NCBI GenBank assembly: GCA_934668375.1
Contig: CAKUNF010000005.1
Span: forward strand, 1-64,000
Origin: an uncultured Parolsenella sp.
GTDB taxonomy: Bacteria > Actinomycetota > Coriobacteriia > Coriobacteriales > Atopobiaceae
Direction: 5' to 3'
Length of the DNA stretch: 64,000 nucleotides
The position numbers were made by a program, and so were the translations under genes. Under the pieces are notes generated by a model. The model was not told where the DNA came from, searched no databases, and was given only the letters and a program-made list of their open reading frames with translations. The first letter of the stretch is position 1, and each line of letters starts with the position of its first letter. Shown here piece after piece: positions 25,380 through 32,520 of the stretch.

Positions 25380-27140
25380 ATGGGGAACACGGAGCAGCTA
25401 GAGGTCATACAGATCGACGGCTTTACGCCGGCCGTGCCGGCCGAGCCCGGGCACGAGCAGGAGCTCTCGTCTCGCTTTGGCATGCTCTTCCTGCAGCCAG
25501 GCAGCACCCTTCGCGGCGGCTTTGGTGCCGTGGCCAAGGTGGTGAACCTCTACGAGGAGCACTTTGCCCTCAAACGCCTGAACGCGCCGGAGGCCAGTGG
25601 CTCCTGCTCTGCCGAGGAGCTTCGCGAGATGCTGTTCGAGGAGTACAAGAACCAGCTCGCGGTGTCGAGGCTCAAGGGGTTCCCGCGGGTCTATGGCTAT
25701 GGCTTCTGGAGGGGCGAGCCGCTCATTCTCATGGAGTGGATCGAGGGCACCACGCTGGCGCATGCCATGCCCGACCTTCCCCGCGAGGGTGATGGCGTCC
25801 AAGGCGAGGTCGTGGCGCAGGTGGGCATCTCTGTCCTGGAGATCCTCCAGGGCGTGGAGCGTCTGGACAGCCGCCTTGTCCACAGGGACATCTCTCCCAA
25901 CAACATCATGTTCCGCACGGGTGCCATGAGCCTCTCGCAGCAGGTGGCCGCTGGTGCCTTCGACACGTGCCTCATCGACTTTGGGAACTCCACCACGCAG
26001 AGCCAGGGTGCGGGGGCGGCCTTCACGCAGCGCGTGGGCATGCTGCGCGGCGCCACGCGAGACTACGCCCCGCCCGAGATGCTCACGGCAGACGTCGAGG
26101 GCATCGAGCGTCTGAGAGACAACCCCGCCATCGACGTCTATGCGCTGTGCAGCGTGCTCTACGAGCTCTACGCGGGCCACACGCCGTTCGACCTCACGCA
26201 TTCGCTGGGTGGCTCGGACTACCGCACCAAGATGAGCGTGGAGCCCAAGCCGCTCGTGGCCCGCCGGGGCTACGAGGAGCCGCTGCTCGAGGCCGTCATG
26301 AGCGGCATCAGGCCCGCGCAGGACGCCCGGCCCACGGTGGACGAGCTGCTTTACGAGTTCGAGCACTGGTACGAGGGCCGGCAGCGCAACGGCACGCTCG
26401 TGGTGCCTCGTCCGGTGGAGAGGCCGGGCGCCGAGGATGGCGCTGGGTTCGATCGGGCCAGCGATCATGACGAGACGGAGCCGCTGTGTGCCACCGCCGT
26501 GGTTCCCGTGCCGGTGCCTGTGCCCGAGCCCGTGACGTCGCGCGTGCCCGAGCCGGCGACGGCGCCCATGCCACGTGCCGCCGCGCCCGTCACCCGGCGT
26601 GCTCCGGTACCCGCCCCTGCTACCCGCAGGGCGCCCGTGCCCAGGCCGCGGGCTACCGGGGGCGCGACCATCCCGGTTCCAACGCCCGTACCGACACCCG
26701 GTTCCGCTGCTGCCGCCGCTGCCGCGCCGAAGCCGACAGGCTCTGCCGGGCCACGCGCTGCTGCGCCCAAGCCACGCGCTGCTGCGCCCAAGCCGCGGGC
26801 GAGTGCGGCTCCAAAGCCTTGCGCTGCCGCACCTGCGCCCGCTCCGTCGGGCTTCTCGCCCACGGGAGGCCGCCGCGGAAGGGCGGCCTCGAGCGGCGGG
26901 GCGCCCATCGGCTTCAGGGACGTCCGACACTCGGAACCCGTGAGAAAGCTCGGTTGGAGGCTTCTGGCGATTCTCGGCATCGCGTTTGCCCTCAGCGTTG
27001 GCTCGTGTGCCGCGAGGGTGGCGTTTGGCCAGGAGCTTCCCGAGCCTGCGCCGATGACGCAGGAGCGCGATTCGGGCAGCGAAAACGTTAATGAGCGGGG
27101 CGAGACTCCCGCTGAGGAGGATGTCACATGGCAGAGGTAA
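25380..27140 (+). CDS. Membrane-anchored Ser/Thr kinase, second paralogue
   Basis: A 586-residue protein. The kinase domain (about 30-330) has FALKRL lysine, MEWIEG hinge, HRDISPNNIM, IDFGNS, PPEM and DVYALCSVLYELYAG, so the catalytic residues look intact. About 370-500 is a Pro/Ala/Arg-rich low-complexity linker with APKPRA repeats. A single membrane helix (about 523-540) is followed by a 45-residue acidic tail. Unlike the kinase at 6209 it has no C-terminal sensor domain. The operator at 25314 precedes it, and its end overlaps the FHA gene by 13 bp, so kinase and FHA protein are probably co-translated. Confidence 0.87.
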   Translation: MGNTEQLEVIQIDGFTPAVPAEPGHEQELSSRFGMLFLQPGSTLRGGFGAVAKVVNLYEEHFALKRLNAPEASGSCSAEELREMLFEEYKNQLAVSRLKGFPRVYGYGFWRGEPLILMEWIEGTTLAHAMPDLPREGDGVQGEVVAQVGISVLEILQGVERLDSRLVHRDISPNNIMFRTGAMSLSQQVAAGAFDTCLIDFGNSTTQSQGAGAAFTQRVGMLRGATRDYAPPEMLTADVEGIERLRDNPAIDVYALCSVLYELYAGHTPFDLTHSLGGSDYRTKMSVEPKPLVARRGYEEPLLEAVMSGIRPAQDARPTVDELLYEFEHWYEGRQRNGTLVVPRPVERPGAEDGAGFDRASDHDETEPLCATAVVPVPVPVPEPVTSRVPEPATAPMPRAAAPVTRRAPVPAPATRRAPVPRPRATGGATIPVPTPVPTPGSAAAAAAAPKPTGSAGPRAAAPKPRAAAPKPRASAAPKPCAAAPAPAPSGFSPTGGRRGRAASSGGAPIGFRDVRHSEPVRKLGWRLLAILGIAFALSVGSCAARVAFGQELPEPAPMTQERDSGSENVNERGETPAEEDVTWQR

Positions 27141-28108
27141 CGCCGAGGCGCGTCATGTTCGAGGACCTGAGGAGGTTCGCCGGGCTCGACTATCACGACG
27201 CCTGCTGCCTTTTGCTCTCCACGCGCCCCGTGGCGGGCGGCCTTTCTCCCCGGGAGTCGCTCGAGGCCATGCACCGTTCGAGCATCATGCGCAACTACGT
27301 GGACGTGACTCCCGAGAAGACGAACCCAGCACACTTCGGAGACCTGTCGAACGCCTCGCTCAACGTCATGGCCCGCCTGGTTGCCCGTCAGGGAACTGGG
27401 GCGGCGACGCGCGCCATGATCGCCGAGCACTACCGTGGGCCGGCCGCGGGCACCATGGCCGCGGCGCTCGACGCGTGGGGCCTGAGTGGACAGGCGTACC
27501 TCAACGCCGTCGAGTGTGTCGATATGGCCGTGCTTCCCGCGAGCAAGGACAGGGCCTCGCTCTACGTCATGCTCTTCGTGGTGACGGGGTGTCTGCAAGA
27601 TCCGGCGCGCGCCACCCAGACGGTCGAGGACTTTCTCGAGAGGCGCATGGGCGGCCACTTTAGCTCTACGAAGCTCAGGCTCGACGGCGGGGGAGAGGAG
27701 CGCTCCTCGGCACCCGCTGCCGAGGCCGTTGAGACGACGCTGGGGCTCATTCTGCGCGAGGGAAACGTCGTTCGGCTGCCGGCCTACGAGCTCTCCCGGG
27801 ACCCGGAGGGTACCGTCATTGGCTACCTGCCCGCCGGCACGAACGTCATCGGTGCGCCGGACGGCAGCGTGAGCGCCCGACATCTGCGCATATGGTGCAG
27901 TGGGGGCCATTGGTACGCGCAGGGGCTGGGCTCCACGGCGGGCACGACGCTCAAGCGTGGCGGGGACGGCCAGACGGTCGTGGTGGAGCCTCCGCGCGCG
28001 GAGGCTGAGCCGGGACGCGAGTGCCCGCCTGTGGAGATTCACGTGGGTGACGAGCTGTGCCTGGGCGGCAAGGTGACCTACATCGTGGCACAGGGGCGGA
28101 TTGGGTAG
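27128..28108 (+). CDS. FHA-domain protein, second paralogue
   Basis: A 326-residue protein with the same two-part layout as that at 8317: an unassigned N-terminal domain (MFEDLRRFAG...; TGCLQDPA motif) and a C-terminal FHA domain (about 225-320; GTVIGYL, SARHLRIW, GSTAGT, where Asn of STNG is replaced by Ala). Loss of that Asn could weaken phosphothreonine binding. GAGGAGG precedes the ATG. It overlaps the kinase gene, the usual pairing of writer and reader. Confidence 0.82.
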   Translation: MAEVTPRRVMFEDLRRFAGLDYHDACCLLLSTRPVAGGLSPRESLEAMHRSSIMRNYVDVTPEKTNPAHFGDLSNASLNVMARLVARQGTGAATRAMIAEHYRGPAAGTMAAALDAWGLSGQAYLNAVECVDMAVLPASKDRASLYVMLFVVTGCLQDPARATQTVEDFLERRMGGHFSSTKLRLDGGGEERSSAPAAEAVETTLGLILREGNVVRLPAYELSRDPEGTVIGYLPAGTNVIGAPDGSVSARHLRIWCSGGHWYAQGLGSTAGTTLKRGGDGQTVVVEPPRAEAEPGRECPPVEIHVGDELCLGGKVTYIVAQGRIG

Positions 28109-28177
28109 GAGCCTGGTCTCGCGCGCCAGAGGGGCGTGCCGGGGGAGACTGGCCCCTTTGGTTCGCCCGGAAAGCCT

Positions 28178-28374
28178 CGCGCGTGAACGCGGGGCCCCGA
28201 CCGGTCCCCGTGGGTCCGCGGGATGGCCCGTTGGGGTACAATCGGTACCAGCAGAGGGTTTCCGCCCTCCTGCAAGCTTGTGTTGACGGTGGGCAATGCC
28301 CTCCAAGGAACAGCCGCCTGGCCGGGCGGCTGTTCCCATCTAGAGGGCCCGCCCGGGTGCCGCTACCTCAGAAT
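28178..28374. repeat. 195-bp intergenic repeat, copy A
   Basis: Nearly identical to 30259-30453. It contains a -10-like TACAAT (28237-28242), a short hairpin around the GCAGAGGG/CCCTCCTGC pair and a perfect 12-bp hairpin GGAACAGCCGCC/GGCGGCTGTTCC. In this copy the small open frame found beside copy B is lost: only the final ATTCTGAGGTAG survives, and a stop lies just upstream. Probably a remnant of an RNA-based module. Confidence 0.75.
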
Positions 28375-28404
28375 CGTGAAGGGCTACGTCCCCTTTGGGA
28401 CAAA

Positions 28405-28444
28405 CGAAAAGAGCCGTCCGCGGGCTTGGCCTCGCGGACGGCTC
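28405..28444 (-). terminator. Terminator of the minus-strand zinc-ribbon gene
   Basis: A perfect 12-bp stem (28411-28422 with 28433-28444) followed on the minus strand by TTTTCGTTT, 25 bp past the stop codon of the gene at 28470. Confidence 0.85.
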
Positions 28445-28469
28445 TTGATGGCACTGTTGCGTCTTGTTC

Positions 28470-29156
28470 CTACAGCTTGGCGCCGCAGCTCGTGCAGAAC
28501 TTGCTGCCCGGCTTGATCGGGGCGCCGCAGTTTCCGCAGAAGCCACCTGCGGCGGGAGCGGCTGCCGGCTGGGTCGGTGCAGCGTCCGCGGCGGGAGCGC
28601 CATTGCCCTGCCACTGGGCCGGTGCGGACACGGGGTTACCGTCGTTGTAGAAATAGCCGGTGCCAAAGGTAGAGACCGCATGCTCGATGGCATCGCAGAA
28701 GCTCTTCTCGGCTCCCATGTCCTGCGGGTCGGTGTACTGGTTCAAGCTTGCCTGCGCGACCTTCACGGCCCCGGATGCAATGGCCTTCTTGAAGGCTGAC
28801 GCGTTCTCATAGTCGTTCTGGGCCTTCTCGAGCTCCGCGCGATACTTCTCGATCTGATTCTGCCTCTCGCCCGGCATGCGATATACGGTCACGGTGTTGT
28901 CCCGCTCATACAGGACGTAGTAGTCCCAGGTCCACTGTCCGCTCTCGAAGGTCAGGCCGGGATAGTCGGTGGTCTTCTTGAAGAGGCCGCTGGGCTTGGG
29001 CTCGGTTATCACTGCGTCGTCGAACTTGACCTCGATGCCCTTCAAGCCCGTGGCGGTGACGATGTCCTCGCCGAGGTCTCCGAGGTGGCCATTGACGGTT
29101 GTCTTCTTGGTCGAAGTGGATTCGAGCGTCTCGATCGAATACTCGTAGTCAGCCAT
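28470..29156 (-). CDS. Protein with C-terminal zinc ribbon
   Basis: A 228-residue soluble protein. About 1-100 is beta-rich with TTDYPGLTF and YYVLYERDNTVTVYRMPG, resembling a short SHOCT/PH-like fold. About 105-150 is helical. An Ala/Pro-rich linker leads to a zinc ribbon FCGNCGAPIKPGSKFCTSCG at the end. The ATG is preceded by AAAGGA. It is divergent from 29365, whose product has the same ribbon at its N-terminus; two copies of the cluster operator lie between them, so both probably belong to the same regulon. Confidence 0.7.
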   Translation of the reverse strand: MADYEYSIETLESTSTKKTTVNGHLGDLGEDIVTATGLKGIEVKFDDAVITEPKPSGLFKKTTDYPGLTFESGQWTWDYYVLYERDNTVTVYRMPGERQNQIEKYRAELEKAQNDYENASAFKKAIASGAVKVAQASLNQYTDPQDMGAEKSFCDAIEHAVSTFGTGYFYNDGNPVSAPAQWQGNGAPAADAAPTQPAAAPAAGGFCGNCGAPIKPGSKFCTSCGAKL

Positions 29157-29227
29157 TGTGAAGTCCTTTCGCTTGGGCCGGGCGTTTTCTGTGATGCCTC
29201 GCATTGTCCGGCCCCGCTTAAGGGAAA

Positions 29228-29239
29228 CGTTGCGCAACA
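29228..29239. promoter_or_regulatory. Cluster operator variant CGTTGCGCAACA, copy 5
   Basis: One mismatch to the palindrome; 72 bp upstream of the minus-strand zinc-ribbon gene start. Confidence 0.65.
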
Positions 29240-29290
29240 TTGACGAGCGTGAGGTTGCGTCCCGCACGCTGCCCCCCCACCACCGGCCAA

Positions 29291-29302
29291 TGTTGCGCAA
29301 CG
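29291..29302. promoter_or_regulatory. Cluster operator variant TGTTGCGCAACG, copy 6
   Basis: One mismatch to the palindrome; 62 bp upstream of the gene at 29365. The centres of copies 5 and 6 are 63 bp apart, about six helical turns. Confidence 0.65.
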
Positions 29303-29364
29303 TCTTTCGCCGTTCTCGCCCCAGAATGCTCCCAACGTGAGGATTCGAGCGGGGGAGATGCGAG

Positions 29365-30114
29365 ATGAACGGTAATCAGGCGGGTTCGGCGGGGTTCTGC
29401 GGCCAGTGCGGGGCGCCACTTGTCCCGGGAGCAAAGTTCTGCGGCAGTTGCGGGGCGACCGTGGCAGCCCCGGCTAAGCCCTTCGTGTTCCGTGGGGAGA
29501 CTCCGCTTGAGAAGCTGCCACTCGATCCGGCGCACCTGTATGCCGAGGATACATTCGATGAGGCAATGGCATCTGACGATCCCGTTCGCCTTGAAGAGCT
29601 TGCGCGGAGGGCGAGCGCGTACCAAGAGATCAAGCACTTTGATCAAACCTTTGGGCTTGAGCGGTGTGACTCGTTCTTTGTGGATGGCAAGGGGGCGGTT
29701 GAGCAGGCCCGGGATATTCTCGCACCGTCAATCAAGCAGAATCTCGATGCAACCAAGTCCCCGGCCGCGCCCTTTCAGGTCGAGGCAATGGAGGTTCCCA
29801 GCGATGGCCGACCTTGCATTCGCGTCATCTCTCTTGGCTCGGGTCTCTCGCCAGTGGATATGGGGACCTACTTCATTTTGTTCGACAGCAAGCCAGACGG
29901 AATCATGGTCTATGCGATCAACAGCCATGGCAAGGGCTACTATGCTGCGAAGGGTCTGATTGATGGGAGAGTGCTCGGACAGGACGAGACGGAGGCCCTC
30001 TGCTCCTGTGCCCGAGTTTCGGAGGCTATGCGCATGTTTGGCGCCAACGTCTATACGGCTGTGCTGTTTGCCGTTGGGCAGCTGAATCGCAACCTGTTTA
30101 AGAACCAGGGGTAG
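29365..30114 (+). CDS. Protein with N-terminal zinc ribbon
   Basis: A 249-residue soluble protein. The N-terminal zinc ribbon FCGQCGAPLVPGAKFCGSCG (11-30) is almost the same as the C-terminal ribbon of the divergent protein. The rest (about 45-245) is a single domain I do not recognise, with GLERCDSFFVDG and a YFILFDSKPDGI strand region. G+C is somewhat lower than in the main run. GGGGGAG lies 9 nt before the ATG. Confidence 0.7.
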   Translation: MNGNQAGSAGFCGQCGAPLVPGAKFCGSCGATVAAPAKPFVFRGETPLEKLPLDPAHLYAEDTFDEAMASDDPVRLEELARRASAYQEIKHFDQTFGLERCDSFFVDGKGAVEQARDILAPSIKQNLDATKSPAAPFQVEAMEVPSDGRPCIRVISLGSGLSPVDMGTYFILFDSKPDGIMVYAINSHGKGYYAAKGLIDGRVLGQDETEALCSCARVSEAMRMFGANVYTAVLFAVGQLNRNLFKNQG

Positions 30115-30131
30115 GGAGCGTAGCGCTTTGG

Positions 30132-30171
30132 GATGCCCGTCACGCGTTCGGCGTGTGGCGGGCATCTTGTT
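30132..30171 (+). terminator. Terminator after the zinc-ribbon gene
   Basis: A 14-16 nt hairpin with a 2-nt bulge (30132-30145 with 30151-30166) followed by TTGTT. Confidence 0.75.
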
Positions 30172-30188
30172 CGAGCGGTTTCCCTACA

Positions 30189-30204
30189 CGTACTCTAGAG
30201 TACG
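30189..30204. repeat. Perfect 16-bp palindrome
   Basis: CGTACTCTAGAGTACG is fully self-complementary and stands in the non-coding stretch after the terminator. It could be a protein-binding site; nothing beside it identifies the factor. Confidence 0.5.
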
Positions 30205-30258
30205 GTACCGCAGGGTACGGATTCCAAGCGGTGGCTACCGCGAGAGGGAAGAAGGCCC

Positions 30259-30453
30259 CGCGCGTGAACGCGGGGCCCCGACCGGTCCCCGTGGGTCCGC
30301 GGGATGGCCCGTTGGGGTACAATCGGTACCAGCAGAGGGTTTCCGCCCTCCTGCAAGTGGATGTTATGGTGGGCAACGCCCCCAGGGAACAGCCGCCTGC
30401 CCGGGCGGCTGTTCCCATCTAGAGGGCCTGCCCGGGTGTCGCTACCTCAGAAT
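30259..30453. repeat. 195-bp intergenic repeat, copy B (candidate antisense RNA)
   Basis: Copy of 28178-28374 with few differences. On the plus strand it has a -10-like TACAAT (30318-30323) and two hairpins, and would run into the 3' end of the small minus-strand open frame at 30442-30522. This convergent 3' overlap is the layout of type I antitoxin RNAs such as RatA. No good -35 is visible, so transcription is unproven. Confidence 0.6.
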
Positions 30454-30522
30454 GGTGATGAGATAGGCGACGGCGATGACGAGCAGCGCCGCCGCGAGGA
30501 CAGCCAGGACGAGACGATCCAT
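30442..30522 (-). CDS. 26-residue hydrophobic peptide, candidate type I toxin
   Basis: Open frame of 27 codons: MDRLVLAVL start, one continuous hydrophobic helix, TILR end. GGAGGAGGG lies 8 nt upstream of the ATG, and a TAGAAT -10 element is at 30579-30584 on the minus strand. Length, single helix and basic end resemble membrane-disrupting type I toxins, but I recognise no specific family. Its 3' end lies in the duplicated 195-bp element. The 698-bp gap 30115-30812 otherwise holds only repeats. Confidence 0.5.
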   Translation of the reverse strand: MDRLVLAVLAAALLVIAVAYLITILR

Positions 30523-30635
30523 GGGAACCCTCCTCCCTTCCCGCGAGGTCTCGGAGGGCACCGCCTGCTGGTTGGATTATTCTACCAAAAATCGAACATG
30601 CGTTCCTTATCGGCAATGCATTGCCACCGCAAAGC

Positions 30636-30744
30636 AATCGCTGCCTGGTTCTGGCGCAGTTTTCGGCCCCAGAGGCGTGAGAACGCGCGGAAACCAGACG
30701 GCGATTCGCGTGTGGGACAGACGAACCCGTCCCCAATGTCCCAT
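30636..30744. repeat. Composite repeat left of relBE
   Basis: A 71-bp imperfect hairpin (30636-30706; ends AATCGCTGCCTGGTT and AACCAGACGGCGATT) followed by a copy of the short palindrome (30712-30744). The same pair recurs in the same order and orientation at 31347-31455. Confidence 0.75.
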
Positions 30745-30763
30745 GGCTTCTCGCAAGTTAGGG

Positions 30764-30780
30764 TATAATCGTATTACGAT
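30764..30780 (+). promoter_or_regulatory. relBE promoter -10 with overlapping palindrome
   Basis: TATAAT at 30764-30769 overlaps the palindrome ATCGTATTACGAT (30768-30780), the arrangement expected for autoregulation by an antitoxin. Confidence 0.6.
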
Positions 30781-30812
30781 GAAATACGAAACGGCGAGGA
30801 GGCATCAAGGCC

Positions 30813-31040
30813 ATGGCAATGGAGGCAACGACAATCCGATTCGAGCCGGAGGAGAGGTCCTGGATCCAGGCGTATGCCGACTTTGTTGGCAGGACCTTCT
30901 CGGATGTCGTTCGCGAGGCTGCGCTTGAGATGGTGGAGGCGGCGGCCGACCGACAGGCATACGACGACGCCGTGGCGGCTGACGACGGAGTTCGCTATAC
31001 GACCGACGAGGTCATGCGCATGGCCCTGGAGGCGCAATGA
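30813..31040 (+). CDS. RelB/CopG-like antitoxin
   Basis: A 75-residue protein. The N-terminus (ATTIRFEPEERSWIQAYADFVGRTFSDVV) has the ribbon-helix-helix pattern of RelB/DUF6290 antitoxins, dimerising on DNA; the C-terminal acidic part would wrap the toxin. AGGAGG is 10 nt before the ATG. It overlaps the toxin start by 4 bp (ATGA), giving tight coupling. Confidence 0.87.
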   Translation: MAMEATTIRFEPEERSWIQAYADFVGRTFSDVVREAALEMVEAAADRQAYDDAVAADDGVRYTTDEVMRMALEAQ

Positions 31041-31324
31041 GCTTTAGGGTCGAGTGGACTCGCGTGGCCACGAAGGAACTCCTCTCGATCGAGAAGAAGC
31101 AGCGTCTCATGATCTTGAAATGGGTCCAGGACAACCTCGAGGGCTGCGAGAACCCTAAGGCGATTCCAGGCTCGAAGGCGTTGCAGGGCACAAAGGCCGG
31201 CTGGCGCTATCGGGTTGGGAGCTATCGGATTCTGGCGACGATATCCGAGGGCGAGCTTCTGATCGAGGTCGTGAGGGTGGGACACCGGCAGGGCGTGTAC
31301 AAGAAGCTCCCGAAGACGCTGTAG
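31037..31324 (+). CDS. RelE/ParE-type toxin
   Basis: A 95-residue basic protein with the RelE fold pattern: FRVEWTRVATKELLSIEKK, an LQGTKAGWRYRVGSYRILATI core and the final VVRVGHRQGVYK with Arg/His residues common in ribosome-dependent mRNA interferases. It forms a type II toxin-antitoxin pair with the overlapping gene upstream. RelE rather than ParE is inferred from the VGHRQ.VY ending. Confidence 0.88.
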   Translation: MSFRVEWTRVATKELLSIEKKQRLMILKWVQDNLEGCENPKAIPGSKALQGTKAGWRYRVGSYRILATISEGELLIEVVRVGHRQGVYKKLPKTL

Positions 31325-31346
31325 GCGTGGAGGCTCCGTCGCGCAC

Positions 31347-31455
31347 AATCGCCGCCTGGCCCTGACGCAGTTCTCGGCCCAGAGGCGTGAGAACGCGCGG
31401 AAACCAGACGGCGATTCCCGGAGTGGGACAAACGAACCCGTCCCCGGTGTCCCAC
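31347..31455. repeat. Composite repeat right of relBE
   Basis: A 70-bp hairpin (31347-31416) plus the short palindrome (31423-31455), a direct repeat of 30636-30744. The two brackets enclose the whole relBE module and its promoter. Confidence 0.75.
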
Positions 31456-32429
31456 TACTCGATCACGTTGCCGTTCTCGTCGTAGCGGTAGAAGCCCTCG
31501 CCCACGGAGATGCCCACCTTGCCGGCGTCGACGTAGCTCTTGAGCAGCGCGACGATCTGGCCATTGACGGTCGTGGGGTCGTCGGCGCCCGGCTGCATGC
31601 CCATGATGTGCATCGCGAGCGGCAGACCCACCTTGTCGAGCTTGCGGAACGGCGTCTGGTCCTTCGTGGCGCCCGTGTCGAGCTCCCAGCACAGGTCAAC
31701 GGTCGCCGGGTCGGAGACGCCGGTGGCCACGAGCTGCAGCGCGGCGCGGAACCAGGGGATGAGCAGGGTGTTCAGGATGTAGCCCGGCTGCTCCTTGTTG
31801 AGCTTGAGCGGAATCATGCCGATGGCGTAGGAGAACTCGTCTGCCAGCGCGAAGCTCTCGTCGCTCGTGCGGTCGTGGCGCATGAGCTCCGTGAGGTTGT
31901 TGCGCCAGATCTGGTTGGCAAAGTGCAGTGTGAGGTAGCGATCCGGGCGGCCCGTGGCGTCGGCGAACGTGCTGGGGAGGAACGTCGAGGAGTCGGTGAG
32001 CAGCACCGTGTGCTCGGGCATCACGGGCGCGATCTTCTCGTAGAGGTCGGTCTTTTGGGCGGGGTCCTCATTGATGCACTCGATGACGACGTCTGCCTCG
32101 CCGAACGCCTCCTCGAGGCTCGTCGTGAGGTGAATCTTGGGCAGGCGCTCCTCGGCCTGGGCGACGAGCCCGTCGATCTGCTCGGGCGTGAGGTCGCGGT
32201 CATCGGAAAGGCCGCGGCAGTAGGCGGACGGGTCGGTCTTCCAGGCGTTCAGCACGTCGACGATCTGCTTCTTGACGCTCGCGAGGCGTGGGCGTGCGCG
32301 CTCGATGGAGGCGTCGCTTCTCAGCCACACGGTGGTCTCGAAGCCCTTGTACGCAACCATCGAGGCAATCTGGCTGCCCTCCGTGCCGCAGCCGGCGATC
32401 GTGACCCTCTTGACGTCCTTGATATCCAT
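31455..32429 (-). CDS. 3-hydroxyacyl-CoA dehydrogenase-like protein
   Basis: A 324-residue soluble enzyme. N-terminal NAD-binding fold RVTIAGCGTEGSQIA (8-22; GxGxxG with Thr-Glu), then DVVIECINED and DSSTFLPS; the catalytic-His region reads LHFANQIW where typical members have HFFNP. The C-terminal helical domain (about 190-320) ends with VGEGFYRYD. It probably oxidises or reduces a 3-hydroxyacyl-CoA or related hydroxy acid with NAD. The altered HF motif suggests a subgroup with a different substrate. No other beta-oxidation gene is nearby. Confidence 0.82.
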   Translation of the reverse strand: MDIKDVKRVTIAGCGTEGSQIASMVAYKGFETTVWLRSDASIERARPRLASVKKQIVDVLNAWKTDPSAYCRGLSDDRDLTPEQIDGLVAQAEERLPKIHLTTSLEEAFGEADVVIECINEDPAQKTDLYEKIAPVMPEHTVLLTDSSTFLPSTFADATGRPDRYLTLHFANQIWRNNLTELMRHDRTSDESFALADEFSYAIGMIPLKLNKEQPGYILNTLLIPWFRAALQLVATGVSDPATVDLCWELDTGATKDQTPFRKLDKVGLPLAMHIMGMQPGADDPTTVNGQIVALLKSYVDAGKVGISVGEGFYRYDENGNVIE

Positions 32430-32520
32430 CGGGACCCCTCTCTTGTTGGATGTTTGATATAGCCCCGAGGGATGTTATAGGCCCGTTGAGCTGCGGCGCG
32501 TTGCTCGAATCCGCGAGCGG

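Noticed and set aside
28178..28374. The 195-bp repeat as a 6S, tmRNA or RNase P gene
   Set aside because: No match to the conserved cores of those RNAs was visible, and it occurs twice within 2 kb.
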